Shown here piece by piece: positions 36,087-43,903 of a stretch of 64,000 nt of DNA (its first letter is position 1; each line of letters starts with the position of its first letter). The notes under the pieces were generated by a model that was not told the DNA's origin, ran no database searches, and saw nothing but the letters and a program-made list of their open reading frames with translations. Source of the DNA: Citrobacter telavivensis. GTDB taxonomy: Bacteria > Pseudomonadota > Gammaproteobacteria > Enterobacterales > Enterobacteriaceae. The position numbers were made by a program, and so were the translations under genes. The stretch spans positions 1,178,001 through 1,242,000 of the forward strand of contig CP045205.1 in NCBI GenBank assembly GCA_009363175.1, in the 5' to 3' direction.

Positions 36087-36563
36087 ATGAAACAGCTGTC
36101 CTTTTTACCCGGTGAGATGACGCCACAGGACCGGCGTCTCATTCAGCGTGCTCTCAGGGCTCTGGACCGACACCTGCATGAGCCCGGGGGGGTCTTCACC
36201 ACCACACATGCTGTCCGTGAATGGCTGCGACTGCATATGGCCGCGCTTGAGCGGGAAGAGTTCCGGGTGCTGTATCTGGACAACCAGAATCAGCTTATTG
36301 CCCATGAGACGCTCTTTAGCGGCACGATTAACCGCACCGAGGTGTATCCCCGGGAGGTCGTTAAGCGTGCCCTGTATTTCAATGCCGCAGCGGTGATACT
36401 GGCGCATAACCATCCTTCCGGTGAGACGACGCCCAGCCAGGCTGATAAAGCCCTCACGCAGCGACTGGTGCAGGTACTTCAGCTGGTGGATATCCGTGTC
36501 CCTGACCATCTGATTGTCGGTGGCAGGCAAATCTATTCGTTCGCGGAACACGGTCTGCTGTGA
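36087..36563 (+). CDS. RadC-family JAB/MPN protein (YfjY/YkfG/YeeS)
   Basis: 158 aa. Metalloprotease-like JAMM motif: H107-x-H109 in AHNHPSG and D120, with an upstream glutamate in REEFR. Prophage members of the RadC family are always near the antirestriction and CbtA genes; their substrate is unknown. It lies 15 bp after the ArdB-like gene. Confidence 0.9.
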   Translation: MKQLSFLPGEMTPQDRRLIQRALRALDRHLHEPGGVFTTTHAVREWLRLHMAALEREEFRVLYLDNQNQLIAHETLFSGTINRTEVYPREVVKRALYFNAAAVILAHNHPSGETTPSQADKALTQRLVQVLQLVDIRVPDHLIVGGRQIYSFAEHGLL

Positions 36564-36571
36564 GGTATGAC

Positions 36572-36793
36572 ATGAAAATTATCAGTAAACGCCGGGCGAT
36601 GACGATTTACCGCCAGCATCCTGAGTCCCGAATCTTTCGATACTGCACCGGCAAATACCAGTGGCACGGTAGCGTCTGTCATTACACAGGCAGGGAAGTT
36701 CCGGATATCACAGGAGTGCTGGCGGTATACGCCGAACGCCGCCAGAACCGCAACGAACCGTATGTCTGTCTGATGAGTATCACCCTGAACTGA
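36572..36793 (+). CDS. YeeT-like DUF987 protein
   Basis: 73 aa from MKIISKRRAMTIYRQHPESR at 36572, with TGAGGT upstream. The core FRYCTGKYQWHGS...YTGREV fits the DUF987/YeeT family. It lies between radC-like and cbeA-like genes as in other CP4 islands. Function unknown. Confidence 0.85.
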   Translation: MKIISKRRAMTIYRQHPESRIFRYCTGKYQWHGSVCHYTGREVPDITGVLAVYAERRQNRNEPYVCLMSITLN

Positions 36794-36811
36794 TAATAAA
36801 GGAGGTTATAA

Positions 36812-37129
36812 ATGAGCAACATCACATGGGGCCTGCAGCGGGATATCACGCCACGCCTGGGAGCCCGTCTGGTACAGGAAGGAAACCGGCTGCATTATTT
36901 AGCTGACCGGGCCAGCATCACCGGCAAGTTCAGTGACGCCGAATGCCAGAAGCTGAATGAAACATTCCCGCACTTTATCAGCCAGATGGAATCGATGCTT
37001 ACCACCGGGGAGGTGAATCCCCGACAGGCCCACTGCGTCATCCTATACCACAACGGTTTTACCTGCGAAGCCGATACCCTTGGCAGTTGCGGCTACGTAT
37101 ACATCGCAGTTTATCCCACTCAACGCTAA
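36812..37129 (+). CDS. CbeA/YfjZ-family antitoxin
   Basis: 105 aa. Antitoxin of the type IV YeeU-YeeV family. It stabilises MreB and FtsZ bundles and so opposes the toxin without necessarily binding it. Very close to E. coli YfjZ (MSNITWGLQRDITPRLGA; YHNGFTCEADTLGSCGY). AAGGAGG precedes the ATG. The toxin starts 21 bp after its stop. Confidence 0.92.
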   Translation: MSNITWGLQRDITPRLGARLVQEGNRLHYLADRASITGKFSDAECQKLNETFPHFISQMESMLTTGEVNPRQAHCVILYHNGFTCEADTLGSCGYVYIAVYPTQR

Positions 37130-37149
37130 CTAATTTCACGAGAGCAAGC

Positions 37150-37467
37150 ATGAAACCTCAACCTGCTACAATTTCGCGGGCGACGAAGCCTTCTCTGTCG
37201 CCCCTGACTGTCTGGCAAATCTTACTGACACGCCTGCTTGAACAGCACTATGGCCTGACACTGAACGACACGCCATTCAGTGATGAAACTGTGATTCAGG
37301 AACACATTGATGCCGGTATCACACTGGCTGATGCCGTGAATTTTCTGGTGGAAAAATACGAGCTGGTCCGTATCGACAGGAAGGGATTTAGCTGGCAGGA
37401 ACAATCTCCTTATCTACGGGCTGTAGATATTCTGCGGGCAAGACAGGCAACTGGCCTGTTGCGATAA
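37150..37467 (+). CDS. CbtA/YkfI-family cytoskeleton-targeting toxin
   Basis: 105 aa from MKPQPATISRATKPSLSP at 37150. CbtA toxins inhibit MreB and FtsZ polymerisation. Core: VWQILLTRLLEQHYGLTLND, then IDAGITLADAVNFLVEKYELV and SWQEQSPYLRAVDILRAR (each a recognisable family segment). It ends at GLLR, several residues before the YkfI end as I remember it, which may or may not matter for activity. Confidence 0.92.
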   Translation: MKPQPATISRATKPSLSPLTVWQILLTRLLEQHYGLTLNDTPFSDETVIQEHIDAGITLADAVNFLVEKYELVRIDRKGFSWQEQSPYLRAVDILRARQATGLLR

Positions 37468-37557
37468 AGCCGTAATATTTCGACATGCTGAATCTTGCGA
37501 ACCTCCTTCCCGAATTACATTCCTGATCTGTCTTCCTTATTTACTCATTTCAACATG

Positions 37558-37590
37558 CGCCTGCTACTCCCGGCAGGCGTGTTTGCTTTT
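37558..37590 (+). terminator. Terminator after the toxin gene
   Basis: 7-bp stem CGCCTGC / GCAGGCG with an 8-nt loop, then TGTTTGCTTTT. It reaches to within 3 bp of the next start codon. Confidence 0.65.
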
Positions 37591-37592
37591 AT

Positions 37593-38441
37593 ATGGAAAA
37601 AATCATGCAAACAGAAGCTGAAGTCTTAACTGACCATAATGAGCTAATTTGCTCGACCAGTATTGAACGTATCGTCACAGGACGTGATGCTGCGCTGAGC
37701 GAAATAGAAGTCCTGATCCATCAGCTTGATGACATCTCTCGGCTAACCTCCAGCATCGGTGGTGATGTGGCAGAGCATTGGGCGATGCGACAGGGCCATT
37801 CCTTTGACTGCTGGCTGATGCAACCCGTGGACAAAGCGATGCCGATTATAATCCGCAATATCGATCGCAGCATCTGGCGCGATCTGATGCTGAAGTCCGG
37901 GATGTTGACCTTAATGGATGCCGAGGCTCGTAGTCAGTGGGCTAAAAACCTCGAAGAGGGTGATCTTCCGGCCATCAGCGAAGCCAACATCCTGAGTACC
38001 TTTGAACAACTCCACCACAATAAACAGGATGTTTTCGAACGAGGGATTATCAACGTATTCAAAGGGCTAAGCTGGAACTATAAAACCAACAATCCTTGCT
38101 GTTTCGGTAGGAAGATCATCATCAATAATCTGGTGAAGCATAACCGATGGGGCTACAGCCTGAATTGGGGCTGGCGGCTCGATCAGTTAGCCGATCTGGA
38201 GCGGATGTTCTATTTGTTGGATGGTAAAACTCTTCCCGATAATCGGCATGATGTTTCCATCCGGTTTATGGAATTTGTGCGTGATAATCCGGATCAGCAA
38301 GTTTTCGAGGACGAACTTTTTATCATTAGATATTTTCGGAAAGGCAGTGGGCATATTACTTTCAAACGCCATGATTTAATTGAATGTATGAACGATATCA
38401 TCGCAAAACACTATCCTGGATTACTAGGTAGCCGTTATTGA
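37593..38441 (+). CDS. DUF4942 family protein
   Basis: 282 aa. This family regularly follows CbtA toxin genes in enterobacterial islands, a placement I know from island layouts and not from a proven function. Features: FDCWLMQPVDKAMPIIIRNID, a helical middle, and FVRDNPDQQVFEDELFIIRYF near the C-terminus (first pattern begins at residue 71). A second ATG at 37605 has GGAAAA at good spacing and is an alternative start. No enzymatic motif was recognised. Confidence 0.75.
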   Translation: MEKIMQTEAEVLTDHNELICSTSIERIVTGRDAALSEIEVLIHQLDDISRLTSSIGGDVAEHWAMRQGHSFDCWLMQPVDKAMPIIIRNIDRSIWRDLMLKSGMLTLMDAEARSQWAKNLEEGDLPAISEANILSTFEQLHHNKQDVFERGIINVFKGLSWNYKTNNPCCFGRKIIINNLVKHNRWGYSLNWGWRLDQLADLERMFYLLDGKTLPDNRHDVSIRFMEFVRDNPDQQVFEDELFIIRYFRKGSGHITFKRHDLIECMNDIIAKHYPGLLGSRY

Positions 38442-38510
38442 AGATTTTGACGCTTGAGGCTAACAAGCTTATGATCCAGCTTAATTTCTTTTCCTCATGA
38501 AGGGACTGGT

Positions 38511-39518
38511 ATGGGCAACAGAATGTGGATGATTCGTGGCGATGGCGGCAAGCTCTATGACGATTTTCGCGATAAGCAAATTGTAGGCATCGGTTGGTCT
38601 CAGCTGGCTCCATTAGTCAAACCCGGCCTGTCCCGAGCCCAGTTACTCGCCTTATACCAGGAGGCAGATCCCTTAACAAAGCTGGGAACAGCCCGTTCTG
38701 GTGCATCGCAGGTCTGGCGTTTTGTGAATGAGATCCAAAAGGGTGATTGGGTTATTACCTATTCGCCAGCCAATCGTACTTATCTGCTAGGTAAGGTTAC
38801 ATCTGATTTCCAGTACCACCCTGAATGGGTAGAAGAGGGGATGGGAATCGCTCGACAGGTTAAATGGAATACTGAAGAAATCGATCGCGATCGATTGTCT
38901 GTTGCTACCAAAAACACATTGGGCTCCACGCTGACGGTTTTCCAGCTTCCAGAATATGCTCTAGAAGAGCTTTTGCAGGATAAGAAACCTACGGTAGATG
39001 TGATTACTCAGAATCCAATTGCGATGGATGAAGATGAGGTCGTTTCTGATCCGCTCCGCGATATGGAAATGCTCGCGTTTGAAGGTATCAAAGATCGCAT
39101 CAACTCTCTTGACTGGGACGAGATGCAAAATCTGGTTGCCGGAGTTTTACGCAGTATGGGCTATAAAACGCAGGTGTCACCTGCGGGAGCCGATCGGGGT
39201 AAAGATATCATTGCTTCACCTGATGGATTCGGTTTTGAAAATCCACGTATTATCGTTGAGGTAAAACATCGCAGGGAGCAAATGGGAAGCCAACAGATCC
39301 GCAGCTTTATCGGAGGTCGCCATAAAGACGATCGCGGGCTTTATGTCAGTACCGGTGGTTTTACAAAAGATGCTCGATATGAAGCCGACCGTTCTACGAT
39401 ACCACTAACGCTCTGGACGCTTGATGATCTCGTCCGTGCGCTTATTGAGAACTATGAGCAAGTGGATATTGAGACCAAACTTTTGGTACCTCTGAAGAAA
39501 ACTTTCCTGCCTGCCTGA
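38511..39518 (+). CDS. Mrr-like restriction endonuclease with N-terminal PUA/EVE-like domain
   Basis: 335 aa. The N-terminal 120 residues (WMIRGDGGKLYDDF; GIGW; KGDWVITYSP) resemble small-molecule or modified-base-binding EVE/PUA-like modules. Residues 200-300 are an Mrr catalytic domain: GADRGKDIIAS with D232, IIVEVKHR with E250-x-K252, and QQIRSF at 261-266. Such fusions are candidate type IV enzymes that read modified phage DNA. It is the last gene before the right island end. Start at 38511 with AAGGGA upstream. Confidence 0.85.
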   Translation: MGNRMWMIRGDGGKLYDDFRDKQIVGIGWSQLAPLVKPGLSRAQLLALYQEADPLTKLGTARSGASQVWRFVNEIQKGDWVITYSPANRTYLLGKVTSDFQYHPEWVEEGMGIARQVKWNTEEIDRDRLSVATKNTLGSTLTVFQLPEYALEELLQDKKPTVDVITQNPIAMDEDEVVSDPLRDMEMLAFEGIKDRINSLDWDEMQNLVAGVLRSMGYKTQVSPAGADRGKDIIASPDGFGFENPRIIVEVKHRREQMGSQQIRSFIGGRHKDDRGLYVSTGGFTKDARYEADRSTIPLTLWTLDDLVRALIENYEQVDIETKLLVPLKKTFLPA

Positions 39519-39602
39519 ATCTTGCTTTGACTGCCATATCGGTGTTTTACTGGTATGGCTTTATACCTACTTGCGATGTCTGTTTTTTGTACGGATTTTA
39601 AC

Positions 39603-39628
39603 TTGTGGGTACAAGTGCGGGTATAACC
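39603..39628 (+). repeat. Right integrase arm-type repeat
   Basis: Matches 23 of 26 bases of 13050-13075 in direct orientation (TTGTGGGTACAAG then TGCGGGTATAACC). It lies about 50 bp inside the attR core. Confidence 0.65.
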
Positions 39629-39678
39629 ATTTATGCCTGTTTATAAATTACATTTGTATCAGTCTATTAGGTGTGAAA

Positions 39679-39700
39679 TTCGAGTCCGGCCTTCGCACCA
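39679..39700 (+). other. attR core
   Basis: TTCGAGTCCGGCCTTCGCACCA: a copy of the leuX T-arm and acceptor end lacking one G relative to the tRNA. It cannot form a tRNA, since no 5' part is present. Confidence 0.85.
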
Positions 39701-39854
39701 AAAACGAAAAATAAACGTCAACGGGCTTGCCGGAAACCGCGCCACACAAGATTTGCCATTTCAACAATAGATCGCCTCGCCCTGACTCCCGAACCTCAAC
39801 TAATTCAACAAGGTAATGCCGAAAATCACGCCCACCCAACAGAACTCCCCCTCA

Positions 39855-40601
39855 TCACCTCTTTGCTGAATGTATCGTCGTTAGCCAGCGGGTGGTGTTT
39901 TCAGCCAGAGCATCGTTCCTGAAGAGGGCGCTGCCGGATACCACGCGATCGACGCCGCTGGCAATGATCTCCGGGAGTTCTTCCAGGGTTAGCGAACCGT
40001 CAACGGCCAGCAGAATGGAATCTCGCTTGCCGGATGCATTGAGTAATGCGACAACCTGGGCGATGCGCCTCAGCAAGGCTGACCTGCTGAGCTTGCTACC
40101 GTAGCCAGGATTCACCGCCAGAATTTGCACGATCTCAACGTCTTCAATAACCGGCAGAATGTGTTCCAGTGGTGTTGCCGGGCACAGGCTAATCCCTCGC
40201 AACACCGGCATCGTACCACCGGAGACTTCTGCAGTTTGCTCACCAAGCCAATGGAGCATATGGTGCAGATGCGGCGCGTTTTCCACCTGTAACGTGACGC
40301 AGTGCGCGCCCGCCTTTACGCTTGCCTGCACGACGGGCCAGGGATTATCCACCATCAGGTGAACATCCTTAATCATCTGCTGTGGCAGTTGCGCGATAGC
40401 CCAGGGACCAACGGTGAACTGAGGGCAAAAATGGCCGTCCATCAGATCCAGGTGAAGAACAGGTTGTTCAAGCGCGCGAAGATGTTGCTGGTACTCATTG
40501 AGTTTGAGCCACTGGCCGGCAAGAATACCGATGCTTAACGGGTAGCGCTTCATCAACGATACGCACTCTGCGCGATTCAAACCGGAAAAGGGACGGTTCA
40601 T
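39855..40601 (-). CDS. lsrE: LsrE, epimerase-like protein of the AI-2 operon
   Basis: 248 aa. Ribulose-phosphate 3-epimerase fold: LDLMDGHFCPQFTVGPW, DVHLMVDNPW, LAVNPGYGSKLS and VDGSLTLEELP are its beta-alpha segments. LsrE closes the lsr operon in Salmonella; E. coli lacks it. Its role in AI-2 breakdown is not settled. It follows lsrG by 11 bp. Confidence 0.88.
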   Translation of the reverse strand: MNRPFSGLNRAECVSLMKRYPLSIGILAGQWLKLNEYQQHLRALEQPVLHLDLMDGHFCPQFTVGPWAIAQLPQQMIKDVHLMVDNPWPVVQASVKAGAHCVTLQVENAPHLHHMLHWLGEQTAEVSGGTMPVLRGISLCPATPLEHILPVIEDVEIVQILAVNPGYGSKLSRSALLRRIAQVVALLNASGKRDSILLAVDGSLTLEELPEIIASGVDRVVSGSALFRNDALAENTTRWLTTIHSAKR

Positions 40602-40612
40602 TTTTGAGATCC

Positions 40613-40903
40613 TTATGGCATCAGTCCATTGAAGACGCGTTTTTTTCGTGGGCAGCTCATCAGCGATTCCAGTTTTTCAACGCAGGCGAGGTAGTGGGGC
40701 GTTGTTTTATGGAACGCCACGGCGGCTTCATCCTTATAGGCTTCATAAATATAAAAGCGGCTCTTAACCTCCGGATCCTGCAACACATCAAAACGCAGAT
40801 TCCCCTCTTCACGCACAGACCCCAGATGATTGAGGCGAAATACGTCGATAAATTCGTCAACCTTATCGTCGTGGACGTTAATTTCCACCAGAGTGACATG
40901 CAT
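40613..40903 (-). CDS. lsrG: Phospho-AI-2 isomerase LsrG
   Basis: 96 aa from MHVTLVEINVHDDKVDEF at 40903. ABM-fold monooxygenase-like protein that isomerises phospho-DPD to 3-hydroxy-5-phosphonooxypentane-2,4-dione, the substrate of LsrF. A longer frame to 40945 would add 14 residues that cross an intercistronic hairpin (40922-40946) and is rejected. Confidence 0.93.
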   Translation of the reverse strand: MHVTLVEINVHDDKVDEFIDVFRLNHLGSVREEGNLRFDVLQDPEVKSRFYIYEAYKDEAAVAFHKTTPHYLACVEKLESLMSCPRKKRVFNGLMP

Positions 40904-40951
40904 ACTGTTCTCCTTGAAACGCATGGGCCCGCCAGGCAGGCCCATGACCTT

Positions 40952-41827
40952 TTAGTTTTTCTCGCTCAGATAGAGTTCATACGCGCGTTCAGCGGTTTCA
41001 TTGCGATGTACCACCGCGTGGACGGCCTTCATCATGGCGACAGGGTGATCGGACTGGAAGATGTTACGTCCCATATCCACACCGGATGCCCCCTGGTCGA
41101 TGGCCTGCCAGCACATCTCAAGCGCTTCACGTTCAGGTAATTTTTTACCGCCGGCGATAACAATCGGGACCGGGCAACCCGCGGCGATGCGCTCAAAACC
41201 TTTATCGACATAGTAGGTCTTGATGATCTGCGCCCCCATTTCTGCGGCGATACGGGTGGCGAGTGAGAAGTAGCGCTGATCGCGCACCATGTCTTTCCCC
41301 ACGCCGGTTACCGCCATCGTCGGCATACCGACTTTGATGCCGGCATCGATCAACTGAATGATATTTTTGATCGACTGGTGCTCGTACTCACTGCCGATAT
41401 ACACCTGTGCCGCCACGGCGCAACTGTTGAGACGAACGGCATCATCAATGGAAAGTGCGACCGCCTCATTGCTAAGCTCGGTGAGAATAGAGTTAGCGCC
41501 TGAGGCGCGCAGGACCACCGGCTTGTTGGTGGCGGGTGGCACGACACTGCGCAGGATGCCACGTGTGCACATCAGCACATCGGCGAGCGGGAACAGCGGG
41601 GCGATATTGATATCAATACGCTCCAGTCCCGTCGTCGGCCCCTGAAAATAGCCATGGTCAAACGCGAGCATGACCGTTCTTCCCGTCTCAGGATTAAAAA
41701 TGCGCGACAGTCGGGACTGCATCCCCCAGTCAAGCGCGCCGCATCCCTTAAGCGTGAACGGGGTGTTGCGCTGCGGCGTATCGGTATGGAAATCCTTGCC
41801 ATCTTTGATGTCATCTAAATCAGCCAT
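40952..41827 (-). CDS. lsrF: Phospho-AI-2 thiolase LsrF
   Basis: 291 aa. Class I aldolase-like enzyme that transfers an acetyl group from 3-hydroxy-5-phosphonooxypentane-2,4-dione to CoA, ending AI-2 catabolism. The Schiff-base lysine is K203 in QIIKTYYVDKG. Other landmarks are LAFDHGYFQGPT and GASGVDMGRNIFQ. An 8-bp hairpin just after its stop (40922-40946) may protect the upstream mRNA. Confidence 0.95.
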   Translation of the reverse strand: MADLDDIKDGKDFHTDTPQRNTPFTLKGCGALDWGMQSRLSRIFNPETGRTVMLAFDHGYFQGPTTGLERIDINIAPLFPLADVLMCTRGILRSVVPPATNKPVVLRASGANSILTELSNEAVALSIDDAVRLNSCAVAAQVYIGSEYEHQSIKNIIQLIDAGIKVGMPTMAVTGVGKDMVRDQRYFSLATRIAAEMGAQIIKTYYVDKGFERIAAGCPVPIVIAGGKKLPEREALEMCWQAIDQGASGVDMGRNIFQSDHPVAMMKAVHAVVHRNETAERAYELYLSEKN

Positions 41828-41855
41828 TTTTTACTCCATGGTTAAGGAATGAAAC

Positions 41856-42878
41856 TCAGAAATCGTATTTGTCGATGTTCTCTTTGGTGAACACCACGCG
41901 TTCAGGCAGAAGCACAATGCCGTTGCCTTTCGCTTCATAGCTGTAGCCCTGAACGCTGTTCGGCGAGACCTCGACCTGGCCCACGCCCGGAATGTCCAGC
42001 TTGTCGCCGGTATTCATGTCGCCTTTTTTCAGCAACGCGTCAGCCACGTATACGGAGATCTTGCCCTGCTGGACCACGTCCCAGAGGCCAAACTCTTTCA
42101 CCGTGCCGCGTTCAACATAAGGACGCATCACGTTTGGCGTACTGAAACCGACAATCGCCACGCTGGTGTTTTTCAGGTTTTCAGCGGCCTGAGCGGCGGC
42201 GGGAAGGGCGTTGGCATCCGGTGCGATGATGGCGTCAAGATCGGCATACGCTTTAATGATGCCTTCTGCGGTTTGCAGCGATTTGGTGGCGTCGTTATAG
42301 CCAAACTGAGTGGTGACGACTTCCCAGCCCGGATGATCTTTGGCGATTTTGTCTTTTGCCTCTTTCACCCACTGGTTCTGATCGGTCACGGTCGGGCTGG
42401 AGTAGAAGAAGGCTACTTTGGCTTTCTCTTTTTTGACCTGGTTTGCGGCCATATCGACCAGCATGCCGCCTAACTGAGCAGGCGTGCCCTGGTTGATATA
42501 GTACGAACGGCATTCCGGCTTGGTGTCAGAATCCCAGGTCAGCACTTTCACGCCGCGCTGCATGGCGCGTTTTAACGCCGGACATAAACCATCCGGCGAC
42601 ACGGCGGAAACCACAATGGCGTTATACCCCTGGTTGACGAAGTTATTGATGAGCTGAACCTGACCGGACACGCTGGGCTCCGTCGGACCGTCATAGGTGA
42701 CATCGACGCCCAGCGCTTTGCCCGCCTCCAGGGCACCGTTACCGCCACTGGTAAAGAATCCCACGCCAACCAGTTTGGGGATAAACGCGATTCGCTCTGC
42801 GGCATAAGCGTTGAGGGTGAACGCCGCCAGGCTAAGGGTACTGATTACGGCAATTTTTTTAATGCTCTGAATAGTCAT
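41856..42878 (-). CDS. lsrB: AI-2 periplasmic binding protein LsrB
   Basis: 340 aa. Signal peptide MTIQSIKKIAVISTLSLAAF..NAYA, with cleavage before AERIAF at residue 27. Binds the R-THMF form of AI-2 for the LsrACD transporter. Family segments include FTSGGNGALEAGKALGVD, VSAVSPDGL and TWDSDTKPECR, which carry ligand contacts in the Salmonella protein. Confidence 0.95.
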   Translation of the reverse strand: MTIQSIKKIAVISTLSLAAFTLNAYAAERIAFIPKLVGVGFFTSGGNGALEAGKALGVDVTYDGPTEPSVSGQVQLINNFVNQGYNAIVVSAVSPDGLCPALKRAMQRGVKVLTWDSDTKPECRSYYINQGTPAQLGGMLVDMAANQVKKEKAKVAFFYSSPTVTDQNQWVKEAKDKIAKDHPGWEVVTTQFGYNDATKSLQTAEGIIKAYADLDAIIAPDANALPAAAQAAENLKNTSVAIVGFSTPNVMRPYVERGTVKEFGLWDVVQQGKISVYVADALLKKGDMNTGDKLDIPGVGQVEVSPNSVQGYSYEAKGNGIVLLPERVVFTKENIDKYDF

Positions 42879-42904
42879 GTACTTTTCCTTTAGGGCAATG
42901 GGTT

Positions 42905-43903
42905 TCAGGCCTGCCGGATAGCGCGACGACGCGCCAGCCAGTCTTTAATTTGCTGACGATGCAGGCTGACGGAACGACCTACGACAACGACAATAAGTAA
43001 TGCGCCGGAGAGGGCGCTGGATACCTGATTGGGCACGCCAGCCATCTGCAACCCCTGCTGCAGATAGCCCACTAACAGCGCGGCGATGGCAGTACCGAGA
43101 ATGGACCCGGAGCCGCCGTAGATATTGGCACCACCGAGAACGACCGCCGTGATGGCCGGCATCAGGAAGGAGGCGCCCAGATCGGAACGCGCAGAGCCAA
43201 AGTAAGAGACCAGCAGCACCGCGGCGACCGCCGAGGCAAAACCGGTCATCGCGTACAGCGCGTACAGCGTCCGGTTCACCGGGATAGCGCTATACAGCGC
43301 CACGCGGGGGCTCTGCCCAATCAGAAAGACATTTCGTCCGGCGTGGGTTCGATGCATCAGTAACCAGAAAAAGAGCACGCTGACGAGAAAGAAGATCAGC
43401 GGCACGGGCAGGCCCAACACATCGAGGTTGGCAAAATCGGTGAAGCCCTGTGGGAAGCCGCCGATACCTTCATAACCGGTCGCCCCTGCCATCCCCGAAA
43501 GCAGCAATGCGCTGCCGCCGAACAGGTATAACGTTCCCAGGGTGATGACCAGAGGGTTTACGCCCGTGTAGATAATCAGCCCGGCGTTGATCAGTCCGCA
43601 CAGCGCGCCCAGCGCGAGCGTCAGGACAATGGCCAGCGGCAGCGGGATGCCGCCCTGGAACATCACGCCCAGCGCGATGGCGCACAATCCCATTGTGGAA
43701 CCAAAAGAGATATCGATCCCACCGCTGACGATCACCATGGTTAAAGGCAGGGCGACAATACCAATGCAGATAAAGTCGCTGGTGCTGAACAGCAGAACGT
43801 TCAGATCCAGCAGGCGTGGGTTCAGGGCGCCGAATCCCAGAATTTCAATCACCAGTAGCGCGGCGAGCGCCAGTTCCCAGCCGTAACGATGTAAACGAGT
43901 CAT
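42905..43903 (-). CDS. lsrD: AI-2 transporter permease LsrD
   Basis: 332 aa, about ten membrane segments, ribose-type ABC permease family. The EAA-like region SDLGASFLMPAITAVVLGG is present. The ATG shares one base with the lsrC stop (TGATG). Confidence 0.94.
   Translation of the reverse strand: MTRLHRYGWELALAALLVIEILGFGALNPRLLDLNVLLFSTSDFICIGIVALPLTMVIVSGGIDISFGSTMGLCAIALGVMFQGGIPLPLAIVLTLALGALCGLINAGLIIYTGVNPLVITLGTLYLFGGSALLLSGMAGATGYEGIGGFPQGFTDFANLDVLGLPVPLIFFLVSVLFFWLLMHRTHAGRNVFLIGQSPRVALYSAIPVNRTLYALYAMTGFASAVAAVLLVSYFGSARSDLGASFLMPAITAVVLGGANIYGGSGSILGTAIAALLVGYLQQGLQMAGVPNQVSSALSGALLIVVVVGRSVSLHRQQIKDWLARRRAIRQA

Larger units (their letters stand above)
12905..39700. mobile_element. 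leuX-integrated P4-like genomic island, about 26.8 kb
   Basis: Bounded by the leuX 3' end (TTCGAGTCCGGCCTTCGGCACCA, split here: core 12905-12921 plus GCACCA) and a second copy at 39679-39700 that lacks one G. A tyrosine integrase sits just inside the left end. Near-identical 26-bp integrase arm-type repeats occur at 13050-13075 and 39603-39628. The contents are defence genes on the left and a P4/CP4 module on the right. Core-type genes resume beyond both ends. Confidence 0.9.
39519..39854. other. Right island end and flank, no gene
   Basis: 336 bp. It contains the right arm-type repeat (39603-39628), the attR core (39679-39700), and about 150 bp of leftover sequence that includes AACGTCAACGGGC, similar to the leuX terminator region. 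A 63-codon frame on the minus strand here has no support. Confidence 0.7.

Noticed and set aside
12905..39700. CRISPR array within the defence island
   Set aside because: No regularly spaced direct repeats and no cas-like genes were seen.
39648..39839. 63-codon frame on the minus strand over attR
   Set aside because: Runs through the tRNA-derived att core; no ribosome-binding site or family resemblance.
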